A DNA stretch of 64,000 nucleotides. Origin: Mucidula mucida (Eukaryota; Basidiomycota; Agaricomycetes; Agaricales; Physalacriaceae). How positions within the stretch are numbered: the first letter of the stretch is position 1; each line of letters opens with the position of its first letter. The position numbers and the translations under genes were made by a program. Positions 22,435 to 32,549 of the stretch are shown piece by piece. The notes below the pieces were generated by a model, which had not been told where the DNA came from, did not search any database, and worked only from the letters and a program-made list of their open reading frames with translations. The DNA is taken from assembly GCA_015501055.1 (NCBI GenBank), contig JADNYV010000142.1, positions 1-64,000 on the forward strand, in the 5' to 3' direction.

Positions 22435-23364
22435 ATGTCCAACGAGGCACCCGAAGCCGCTCATCACACACCCGCTCATCACGCCAATGACGAAACCAAA
22501 GGCCGATCCCTGGTCAACAAGCCTTATGACTATGACGGAGACAAGTCCAAGTACAAGAGCTGGTGGCGATCGATGTTTACATACATCCGTGACAAGAAGA
22601 ACAACCTCACATCGGACTCCGAAAGGATCGATGTTGTTCTCTCCTACATCCGAGGAGATCACGTTGATGCATGGGTCCAGAACTACTCGGACCAGAACTT
22701 CGATGAGGAAGAAGAGGAATGGACAGTCTCTTGGACTGAGTTCAAAGAGAACTTGAAGGAGCGATTTGTGGACTCCAACCTCGCGCGAGATGCGCAAGAT
22801 CAGATCGAACGGTTGCGCCAGGGGCAAGACACCGCTCAAGATTTCTTTCAGAAGTTCGAGGTCCTGCTCACTCAGGCGGAATACTCGAAGGATGATGCAT
22901 TTGTCGTGCGACTTCTCGAGACCAATGTCAACAAGAAAATCATCGACCAGATCTATGGCAGCCGAGATGGGTTGCCAAAGAAGTACAAGGATTGGAAGGC
23001 ACAGATCATTCAGATCGATCAGCTATGGAGAAGGCGGGCGGCGAGCAAGAGGTCCGGCATGCAGGTCCGGCCCCAAGCTCCGCAGGCGGCTACATCGAGA
23101 GTCAACCCTACGAATCCACCCCCGACGCCAATCACACAACGAGATGCCACCGGCGTTACCTATGGAGGAGCCGGCAGACCGATGGACATTGACAACGCAC
23201 GTCGAAGAGGACTTTGCTTCAGCTGTGGCGAGCACGGCCATGTCAGCAGGTTCTGTCCTAAGAAGGGTCGACCCCAGACGATTCGGGGTCTATGGACCGA
23301 AATGAACGACGAGGAGAAGAAGAAGTTGGCCGAAGAGTTGGGTTTTGCGAAGCTCCCGCAGTAG
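22435..23364 (+). CDS. Gag polyprotein of the gypsy element
   Basis: This is a 309-residue open frame. The central retrotransposon-gag domain shows YIRGDHVDAWVQNY, W..FKENLKERFVD and RLRQGQDTAQDFFQKFE. A CCHC zinc knuckle CFSCGEHGHVSRFC lies near residue 261 and binds nucleic acid during particle assembly. The last 70 bp overlap the pol frame, and a slippery heptamer G_GGT_TTT sits 16 nt before the TAG. The ATG at 22435 is the first in the frame and follows a long untranslated leader. Confidence 0.9.
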   Translation: MSNEAPEAAHHTPAHHANDETKGRSLVNKPYDYDGDKSKYKSWWRSMFTYIRDKKNNLTSDSERIDVVLSYIRGDHVDAWVQNYSDQNFDEEEEEWTVSWTEFKENLKERFVDSNLARDAQDQIERLRQGQDTAQDFFQKFEVLLTQAEYSKDDAFVVRLLETNVNKKIIDQIYGSRDGLPKKYKDWKAQIIQIDQLWRRRAASKRSGMQVRPQAPQAATSRVNPTNPPPTPITQRDATGVTYGGAGRPMDIDNARRRGLCFSCGEHGHVSRFCPKKGRPQTIRGLWTEMNDEEKKKLAEELGFAKLPQ

Positions 23365-26300
23365 ACGCAGTCCTGCCGGAGCAGTCATCAAGGGAAGGGT
23401 CGTCAGATGCAGAATTTATTTACAGTACGGGTACTGAAACATCTAAAATATCATCGACGACTTCACCAACAAAACCTGCGAAAGAAAGATTTGAGCCAAA
23501 TACGCCCGAGTGGATCGCACAACGGCTAAGAGAGGATGACGTGTCAAGAGCAGTGGGAATTCTGAGAGCATGGATGCCGGAGCGGAGAGAGAGAGAAGCG
23601 ACGGAGGAGAAGGTGATGGCAATCAGAGCGTTGACAAAGGAAGCCGCGGTGGAAGTTGTGACGGAGTTGAAAAAGTCGAGGAAGTACATCCGGGGAACAA
23701 AGGGGCAGGACATGAAACTCCGAGTAACCATAGAGAGCGTACACACAGGCTCTGAATGGGAAACGAGTGCCCTTCTTGACAGTGGAGCAACGGGTTCTTG
23801 TGTCAATAAAGAATTCGTCGAGAAGAACGGACTCCCGATCAAGGAGTTACCGGTCAAGCTCCCTGTCTACAATGCGGATGGAATCCTAAACGAGGGAGGA
23901 GCAATCGAAGGCTTTGTGGAGGTCCGGATGAAGATCGGTGATCACGCAGAAAAGATTGAGTTGGCCGTCACCAATCTTGGTAAAACAAGCATCTTTTTGG
24001 GGCTAGATTGGTTACGATATCACAATCCCACGATCAACTGGACGGAATCCACATTGTCTTTGATCGATGCCCAGACCGCTGCGGCTATCTACCTGAGTAC
24101 GACTCGCCAGAAGACGAAGGAGAAGATGTAGAAGAGAAGTTGGAAGAGGGAGAGTGTTTGTTCTGGATGGACTGGGACAACTATCGCAAAAGCGGAGAAA
24201 AGCTGAGATCACAACAGCCTTCATCCGCTGCTGCACCTTACATCGAGGAATTTTCCGATGTATTCAGCAAGGCGGACTTTGACAAGTTACCGGAGCGAAG
24301 ACCCTGGGATCACGCGATAGAACTTACGCCTGGTTCCAAACTGGTTGACTGCAAGGTTTATCCCCTTAGTCCATCCGAGCAGAAGGCGTTAGATGAGTTC
24401 CTGGAAGAAAACATACGGACGGGACGTATACGGCCATCAATTTCACCTATGGCATCTCCCTTCTTCTTTGTCAAAAAGAAGGATGGAAGCCTTCGGCCAG
24501 TACAAGATTATCGGAAGTTGAACGACATGACAATCAAGAACCGATATCCCTTGCCGTTGATCCAGGAGCTTATCGACAAGTTGAAGGGAGCAAAGGTTTT
24601 CACAAAGATGGATGTCCGATGGGGTTACAATAACATCCGGATCAAAGAAGGTGATGAGTGGAAAGCGGCGTTTAGAACAAACCGAGGCCTGTTCGAGCCA
24701 TCAGTCATGTTCTTCGGACTTACAAACTCGCCGGCAACGTTCCAATCGTTATGAATCACATTCTGAAGGAATTGATTGACGACGGACATGTTATGTTTAC
24801 TTGGACGATATACTTATCTTTACGAACACTCTCGAGGAGCATAGACAGATTGTACGAAGGGTATTAGAAATATTACGAGTAAATAAGTTGTATTTAAAAC
24901 CCGAGAAATGTAGTTTTGAGGCACATACTGTAGACTACTTAGGAGTTATTGTTGGAGGAGGAGAAGTGAAGATGGATCCGGCAAAAGTGGCCGTAGTGAA
25001 GGAATGGAAGGAGCCGACGAAGAAGAAGGAAGTACAGTCATTCCTGGGCTTCTGCAACTTCTACCGACGTTTCATCCGGGGTTTGCGGGAGTAGCGAAGC
25101 CATTGACATCGCTAACCGGGAAGGGCGAATGGGTTTGGGGAGAGGAGCAGCATGAGGCGTTTGAGGAGCTGAAACGGAGGATGACGGAAGAACCCGTTCT
25201 GATCGTACCACGCGACGACGGCAAGTTTCGAGTTGAGGCGGACTCCTCGAACTATGCGAACGGGGCGGTTCTTTCCCAGTTTGTTGACGGAAAATGGAGA
25301 CCAGTAGCTTTCCGATCTCGCGCGCTGAACGAAGTGGAGCGCAATTATGAGATCTACGACAAAGAGATGATGGCTATTATGGACTCGATCGACGACTGGC
25401 GGCAATATCTCCTAGGCGCTAAGGAGACAGTGGAGGTTTTTACCGATCATCAAAACCTTCAGTACTTTAGGAAACCGCAGAAGTTGAACCGGAGGCAGGC
25501 GCGATGGGTTACGGAGTTGGCAGAGTATGACATACAGATGATTCACAAGCCGGGCAAGACAATGGGGAAAGCTGATGCCTTGTCAAGGATGACAGGCCTT
25601 GAGAAGGGGGAAAAAGATAACGAAAACGTTGTTTTACTAAAACCGGAGTTTTTTATATCACAAATTCAATTTTCTTTACATACAGTAGCTACACCGGAGG
25701 ACAAATTACTTAACAAAATCAAACAAAGAAAAGGAAACAAGGACAGATACGTACAAAAAGCATTAGAAAACAAAGAAAAAGGATGGGAAGAGAAGGAAAA
25801 CGGACTTATTATATGGAAAGATCGTATTTACATACCGAAGGACAAGGAATTGCGGGGAAAAGTTATTGGAATGCATCATGATGCACAGCTTGCAGGGCAT
25901 CCGGGACGGTACAAGACTCTTGAGTTGATCACACGCACCTATTGGTGGCCAGGAATTAGCCGAGACGTCCGCGAATACGTGGAAGGGTGTCAAAAATGCC
26001 AAGTTACAAAGTCACATCGCACAAAACCGGCTGCACCCCTCCATCCTATAGACGTACCAAGCGAACCATGGGAGAAAGTTGGGACGGACATGATCGGCGA
26101 GTTGCCGGAGTCGGGAGGATACAATGCGATCAGCACGTTTGTGGATCATTTCACAAAGCGGTTACGCATTATACCAACACACACCACCCTGACGTCAGAA
26201 GGCATGGCTCGTATTTACCGCGATCGAATCTTCCCCATACATGGATTGCCGCGACAGATGATACACGATCGAGGTCCGCAATACCACTCGCGTTTCATGA

Positions 26301-27337
26301 AGGAGTTATACCGGCTGTTGGGCATTGAAGGGAACTTCACGACGGCGTACCATCCACAGGCAAATGGGCAGACGGCGTACCATCCACAGGCAAATGGGCA
26401 GACGGAACGGCTGAACCAAGAGATAGAACATTTCTTACGGTTATTCGTCAACTACCATCAGAACGACTGGCACGAATGGTTACCCTCTGCTGAATTCGTT
26501 TACAACAATCGAGTTCACTCGGCGACCAAAGTCACTCCGTTCTTCGCAGACATGGGCAGACATCCCTACAAAGGCACCGCTCCGAAAACGGCATCGAGAA
26601 ATGAGACTGCGCAGGAGTTTGCCGACGGCATGAGGAAGACATGGGACGAAGTGGGGTCAGCATTGAAGATGGCAAAAGAAGACATGAAACGGTTTTATGA
26701 CAGGAAGCGGACAGAGGCAGTAGAGTACAAGGAAGGCGACAAGGTATGGCTGGAGGGGACGAATCTCAGCACGGACCGACCAATGAAGAAGCTCGATGAC
26801 AAACGCTTCGGGCCGTTCAAAGTGATCAAGAAAGTCGGGACGAGCTCTTACAAGCTCCAGATTCCTCACACGTGGAAAAGCATTCATCCCGTGTTCAATG
26901 AGGCTCTGTTGACGCCTTACCACGAGCCGCAATTTCCGACGCAACCCCGAGACACGCGTCCACCACCTGTGCTGGAAGGAGCCGAACCGGAATGGGAGGT
27001 TGAGAAAGTGGTGAATTCCCGGAAGTACCGCGGGGGTTTTCAATACAAGGTTCACTGGAAGGGTTATGGCACACACGAACAGACATGGGAACCGGCATGC
27101 AATCTCAAGAATGCCGACGAAGCCATTCGCAATTTTCACCAGCAGTACCCGAAAAAGCCGAAGCCACCTGCGCTTGCTCGCATCGAAGTCCCCATGTCGC
27201 AATTTCCATCACACTATTCCGACCCATGCCACCGCCTGACACCGAACCTATTGATGTCACGTTACCCTCTGCGGCTCTCATGGAGCAAATCTGGCGCAGA
27301 ATGGAACTTGCGCCTTAAGGAGGGGGTGATGTTATGA
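23292..27337 (+). pseudogene. Pol polyprotein of the gypsy element with several frameshifts
   Basis: Pol is read in the -1 frame relative to gag. The protease shows LLDSGATGSCV (about 23774-23806). RT shows [32 protein letters not shown] and YLDDILIF. RNase H includes FRVEADSSNYANGAVL and VFTDHQNLQYF. Integrase shows the H2C2 finger, TDMIGELP and IHDRGPQY for the two Asp, and QTERLNQ for the Glu. The chromodomain is YKVHWKGYGTHEQTWEP near 27040-27090. Coding switches frame near 24055, 24750, 24795 and 25085, each explained by one missing base. A 30-bp tandem duplication lies in the integrase at 26341-26400. As given, the sequence cannot make one Pol protein. Confidence 0.9.
27317..27326 (+). 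promoter_or_regulatory. Polypurine tract of the gypsy element
   Basis: A run of ten purines (AAGGAGGGGG) lies three bases before the 3' LTR, the position of the plus-strand primer. Confidence 0.7.
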
Positions 27338-27865
27338 ATGACCATATTTTTACACTTTCACATCTTATCATATCTTATCGGGGGCCTTGTCTTATCAACC
27401 AACGGACTGTTTCATCATCTGTTTCGTCACCGATCATACTCCTTTTCATTACCGAAGCCGTACTCATGTCGGACACACACCCAACACATGGATGACATCA
27501 TACATGCCGATACCTCATGGACTCCCTATTGTATACACACCGCCGACACTCGTAGCACACATGGTCGTTTCAGTATTATTACTTACATGCAGATACCACT
27601 CGTATTTAATGGTTTCACGGACTAGTAGCATACAACACTGGGTCAAGGGCGTGGAGCATCCCTAGTAGAAACGCGTATGGACAAGGAGTCTCAAACACAG
27701 ACTTACTAGTATATAAACAGTAGTGTAGTATCATTGTACTTTAGTTCCGATCTCGTTTATAGTATATACACCTGGCCTAGCCTAGTCTTACGAACGCGGA
27801 CGCTTTCTTTCTTAGTTCTTGCTGTGGTACCTGGTTGAGTCTCGTGGCTTAGTCAGTCGCTAACA
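27330..27865 (+). repeat. 3' LTR (536 bp)
   Basis: It begins TGTTA and ends TAACA, so the ends form the usual short inverted repeat. It contains a 7-bp insertion (GTATATA-type duplication at about 27760) that is absent in the 5' LTR. The GCACT target duplication follows at once. Confidence 0.93.
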
Positions 27866-29250
27866 GCACTCACATGTTTTGGATAGCTATACTGTGATAT
27901 GGCTCGCGTTTATAGACATGGGAACCTTCATCAACAACGTAGCGCTCATCTGGCATTATGCGGTCGAACATTTTGGTGATGCCAATGTTTTATCAGCCTC
28001 ACCGTGGCTGTCCAATTTCGTTCTTCTGTACTCCACACTGTACGATCCTCGATTCTCTTCATTCAATTATTCTCTCCGGGGCTGACCTCCAACTTAGAAA
28101 CGCGGTCCCAATCCAGATCTTCCTAGCTACCCGGATTCGTCAATTCTCAAAGCGATCGTGGCTCTTCTTCATTTTGTGCTTCTTGTCTGTCGGGATAGCG
28201 GGTATTGGCTGGCTCGTCTCGATCAAGATGCAGCTCACGAAGAGCATCGAGGATCGCCCGACGTTGATCAATATTGCGCGTACATATCTGTGTCTCAGTA
28301 CGGCTTTGGATACGAGTTTGACGTGCACCTCCTTCTTTTTCGCCTGGGCTTTGACTGACGCTGGGTGTAGAGCGTTGTTGGTCTACTACTTGCAGTCCAG
28401 CAAGACGGTCTTTAACCGTAACTTGGTGCTTTCCCTGTCGAAATGTTCGCGCTCATTGACTGCAGGTACCAATAAGATTCTCTCAAGCTACATTCAGATC
28501 AGTGTGCAATCGGCCCTTTGCGGGTTTATCATACTTTTCAGGCTGTTTCCCAGCTAAAGCCTGTGTCTTTAGATCTGTATTCTCACATGCACTGAAGCCT
28601 TTATCTACACGAACATCGCATTCGTTTTCACGCTCAACCTTGGGCGGACGTACAGGTAAATACTTCTTTATCAATTCTCCGCCACGCTAATATATTGGCT
28701 AGCATGACCATCCTGAGTGTAAGAACACAGTCTCAGTACTGTGCGCCATGTCTAATGCTGCTCAATTCCTATAGACGTTGATTGCTCGCGGCAATTTCCA
28801 AGAAGTCGAGAGTGAAAGCAAGATCAACACTTTCGGAGCTGTGAATCTCAGGGTTTGTTTCCCTTCTTGCCATCTATCCGCCCGAGTCTTTAATCCCCCA
28901 AAGGCCTTGCAAACCAGGAACTTGGATGCACCAGATATATCTGTCAAGATCACGAAGGATACTTCTACGGTGACGGACCAGGATTGGGGCCACGACGGTG
29001 GGACAACGAAGATTGGGAGTTAGTTTCTCTCCAGTTCTTCGCGAGTGCGCATGTTGACGTGCTGTCTAGATGTAGTGTAGTCAATAGCAACTAGGCTTGT
29101 CTTTTGTTTGAGTTTGACATTCGGCTTGATCCGGCGGCGTTTGCCGCGCACTTCGTCCGAAAGACTGGCGTATCCGGCGTTTGCCGCTCATCTCTACGGA
29201 CCGATCTGTATCATCTCGTCTTGTCTTTAGTCCATTCGGCTAGAGAGCAC

Positions 29251-30242
29251 ATGGAGAACTCTAACGAGCTGCAGAGCCAACGCACCGTGCAGTGCTTTCC
29301 GGACCTACCTATTGATGTTGCTCGTCCTATTCTCGAGCTCGCTGCGCTCTATCACCGGGATTCTGCACGTCGTCTTGTCCATGTATCAACAGTAGTACGA
29401 GAATGGTAAGCCCGTCATACCAATCGAAAGTACCGGTCTTTTACCCACAGACTGGTACTAGGATTGACCCCATTCTATATCATACAGTCGTTCTCGATGA
29501 CGAAACTGCACAAGATTGCTTCATCGAATCATGCAAATCGCATCTCGCTAGGGATCCCAACTTCTGCGCGAAGCACGTCAAAGTCCTTTGCATAAAAGGA
29601 CTTATATCATGTTTCCGCCTCGAATATCTCCTGACGCATTGCAGTGCGGTAGATGTTGTCGCCGTATGGTTCGAATCGCCCGGTGGAATGCTTCCGCTCA
29701 AATTACTCACTACCATGGGAGCCAGACGCCTTTCTCTGGGTAACCCGCACATCTTGTCCTTTAGCACTCTCCCCCCGACGGTCACGCATCTAAACTTATC
29801 GTATCATCTTGCTTGTGTGGTCCAATGGAGGTGGGAAGAGCTCTTCCTATGTTGTCCACGCCTCACACATATCCACCTTGTTGCCCAATGTAAGATAGGT
29901 GCATTCGAATATCATATCGAACACTGGTTTAGAGGGCAGACTTCGATGTTCCACTGGATAATGGATGCTGCTCCGCCTTCGTTCAAGGCCCTCATGTTAG
30001 AGTTAGCAGGAAACGAAGAGGATACGGGAGGTGGGGGCGTGGCCAGGGAACTTATGGAGATGGTTTCCGACGAACGCTTTGTTCTACTCCTTCCTGAACA
30101 TCGCTTCGCCCACGTGAAAGGCGTAGCGTGTCACACGAGGACACGCGATCCCATACGGGACTGGGGATATCGTGGGGAGCTAGATGCTTTTGAGATGGCA
30201 GATTGCCACCTCGCGAAAATAGAGAACTTGTATGTAATATAG
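29251..30242 (+). CDS. F-box/LRR-like hypothetical protein
   Basis: Two exons (29251-29405 and 29462-30242) with a 55-nt intron give about 311 residues. The N-terminal FPDLPIDVARPILELAA matches the short helix pair of basidiomycete F-box-like proteins. The ILYHTVVL block and leucine-rich middle (THLNLSYHLA, LFLCCPRLTHIHLV) suggest degenerate leucine-rich repeats. The C-terminal part has DWGYRGELDAFEMADCHL. Such proteins are thought to act as substrate adaptors of SCF ubiquitin ligases, but this is inference from the family. A broken paralogue lies at 44976-45430. Confidence 0.75.
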
Positions 30243-30276
30243 TATTATCTTGTACAATACTGTCTCCAGTCCAGTC

Positions 30277-30385
30277 AAAGCCAGAACTCAATGTTCAAAG
30301 CCTTATGGTCCGACAACAAATACGAAAACTCCTTCGGTCCCGGAACCAAGGACGCATCAGTCAAGTCGAAGCTTCAAGACTACGA
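30277..30385 (-). repeat. Fragment of the Zn2Cys6 regulator 3' end
   Basis: The reverse complement of this stretch closely matches about 38990-39090, the 3' end of the regulator gene (for example GTCCGACA-CAAATACGAAAACTCC shared with one or two changes). It directly abuts the upstream sequence of the decayed syndecan-like gene. It is a short duplicated piece and not a gene. Confidence 0.65.
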
Positions 30386-30658
30386 GCACTGACGACAGCT
30401 TACTTGTTTCACGCCAGTCAAGGCGCATCAACCTTTGTCGGAACGGTAGCCTCATCTTGGCCTCGTCCCACTCAGCTCTAAGTTCTGATTTGTGACTGGC
30501 AGTTAATTACCCTGGAAGCCCAAAACGCGGTCTTTGATCAAAAAGATGGCTGTACTTTGGTATCATGTTGAAACAACATGTACACGTGCTAATTCGACAA
30601 GACTTTAAACACTGGCAGAGGCTCAGTGCAGACCCAGCTTTCCATCTTAAGACCATCA

Positions 30659-31950
30659 TGTCCTCAATCACCTATGTGGTCGATGGCCCCGACCCCGACG
30701 TCAAGTAGCTTTGTTCCACTACTCATGCCAGCAATGAGCACGATCTTCAGAGCAATCATTATGAAGACACTTGGTCTATGGTAGCAAACGGTACTGACTG
30801 TAGCAATGGCTGGTTCCAGTACACGTTCAACGGCAAGTTTTCCACTTGCCCTCTGTATCCGCGTCGTTACTGACCAGCTTTTAGGTAGAGCGGTGGACGT
30901 TCCTGTTAGCTACAGTCAACCCACGACGAACTACAGCCTCACTCTTGATGACAACGGAAATCGTGCCCCTCAGCTCCTCATTGACGAATCTCTCCAATGA
31001 GGAACATACCATTGTCTACGCCACCACTGTCAATGCGTCGTTATCCCCTGCGTTCGACTTCCTCGCGGTTGTCGCAGGGATGAAGGGCCGCAATGTCGTA
31101 GTCGACGACGGATACAGCGCGATGATTTACACTGGCAACAAGTGTTATGGATCCGGTTATCTTCCCGGACGGGCGTGGCGTTTATAAAGATACCGTTCAT
31201 TTCACGAGGCCGGTTGGCGATACCTTGTCCTTCGAGTTTGCGGGTACGTTCTTACATCAGAGGCTCCTCGTTGATTGGCTCATTGCCATTTACAGGAGCG
31301 TCGTTGTTCGTCTACGTTATGGTGCCATTTCGCAGAATGGAAGGATGACAGTCACGGAATGCGTCGGCAAGAGTCAAGACGTGTTTAACCGCGATCAATC
31401 TCTCCAACCATACGGACTCCTCAGGCGTGGTTATGATTGGTGGCATGCTTGGATTCATTCACGAAGGAGTGCACAGAATCCAGATTGACACTGAGCATCA
31501 ATGAAGTTGTCGACAACTATTCCATTGGATTCGATTTCGTGACCTACGACGCCATCTTCGATAGTATCGATGCCATTCCTACAGTGCGCAAACCTGACAA
31601 GCATGTTGGCGCCATTGTTGGAGGAGTCATCGGAGGGCTTGCTTTCATCAGTTTAGTAATCTTTACATTTGTATGGTGGCGTCGAAGAGGTCAACCCAAA
31701 GGTTCGCGTTTTGCATTACGAAGAAGAAGTCTGTTGCTTGTAAGTACGCAAAAATGTTGTTTCACGTCGTATTGCTGATACCGTCGTAGAAGTCGGAGGC
31801 AGCAATCACCCTGCAGACTCGAATATGGAGAAAGGAGGTGCACGGCGTTCTTAGAGCATCTCTTCGCTTTATACGTGTCATGATTACTTCGACTCGCCGT
31901 TGTGTACAGCATGCTATAGAGATTGTCATCTCGGACGTGTCATTTCAGTT
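30659..31950 (+). pseudogene. Decayed copy of the syndecan-like membrane protein gene
   Basis: The sequence parallels the intact gene at 41225-42601 in reverse orientation, including about 270 bp of upstream DNA. The coding start MSSITYVVDGPDPDVK is followed at once by TAG, where the intact copy has TAT. A single-base change of frame follows near LTLDDN/NSSLTNLSNEEHTIVYAT. The extracellular part, the KHVGAIVGGVIGGLAFI membrane segment and the RRRGQPKGSRF stop-transfer are still readable in pieces. Similarity fades after about 31950. It is the older, non-functional duplicate. Confidence 0.8.
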
Positions 31951-32549
31951 TGGATGTGTAAGTCCGTTTTCAAGAAGGCTGGCCCGAGCTTCTGCCATGA
32001 ATGGAGTGCTTGAGGTACACGAACACGACTTGCTTGTGGGAGATCGAAAGATGGCCCGGGCTGAGAGAGGACCAACTGTTGACTTTACAGAGAAGATATT
32101 CGTGCGAATTGGAGAGGGCGTGATTCCACTCAACCGACCAGCTCGATTAAGAAAATTATGCACCGCGAAAACATTGGTTGTGATATGCCGGAAACTGCCG
32201 AGACTTTTTCTCGAGGTTAAGGCTCAATCACGTGCGTGGCGTTCGCAAAATAAACCCTAAATTGGGTTTCCAACTGTCCTTTCTACCATCATCGCTTTCC
32301 TTCCATACAATAACAAGGCTCTGGCAGCTTTAATAGGCGAGTCCACGGTCCTCCATGGCGAGAAAGCAGGCGACTGATGACGGCCTGACAGAAAAACACG
32401 CTTTATCCTACATATTTTCCTATTACTAGGCAAATTTTGCTCTATCGCCTTTTCTGGTCGTCTAATACGCGTTGTAGAGGTCTTTTACAGGTGACTAGTC
32501 CGCCATAAAGTCGTCGACATCGTGCTGAACAGTGACCAGCTACATTTCT
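31951..32549. other. No supportable gene
   Basis: Open frames of 70-140 codons exist on both strands, but I cannot assign a family, splice structure or start context. The stretch may be decayed coding DNA next to the duplicated block. Confidence 0.3.

Larger units (their letters stand above)
21308..27865 (+). mobile_element. Ty3/gypsy chromovirus LTR retrotransposon, recent insertion
   Basis: A 6.56-kb element has two near-identical LTRs, a gag with zinc knuckle, a pol ordered protease-RT-RNase H-integrase and a C-terminal chromodomain, which define a chromovirus. A polypurine tract (AAGGAGGGGG, 27317-27326) sits just before the 3' LTR. LTRs differ by two substitutions and a 7-bp indel, implying a young insertion. 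Pol nevertheless contains several apparent single-base frameshifts. The element lies inside a DUF6534 gene on the same strand. Confidence 0.95.
21115..29023 (+). pseudogene. DUF6534 membrane protein gene split by a gypsy retrotransposon
   Basis: The 5' part (21115 to about 21302) encodes MSATLTTDVLQIVRDIVGPL and a membrane helix with GACMQQYIQYL. The 3' part resumes after the retrotransposon at 27871 with HVLDSYTVIWLAF and continues through IQIFLATRIRQFSKRSW, further hydrophobic helices and a GRTYSMTIL-STLIARGNF exon, ending at 29023. This order matches the seven-helix basidiomycete DUF6534 family, also present intact at 47862-49517. The insertion is marked by a GCACT duplication. TAG codons occur at the exon edge next to the insertion (FVVL then TAG), which may be intron or decay. 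Function of the family is unknown. Confidence 0.75.

Noticed and set aside
24050..25090. Introns in pol explaining the frame changes
   Set aside because: Conserved RT residues run directly across each switch with only one base missing, leaving no room for an intron.
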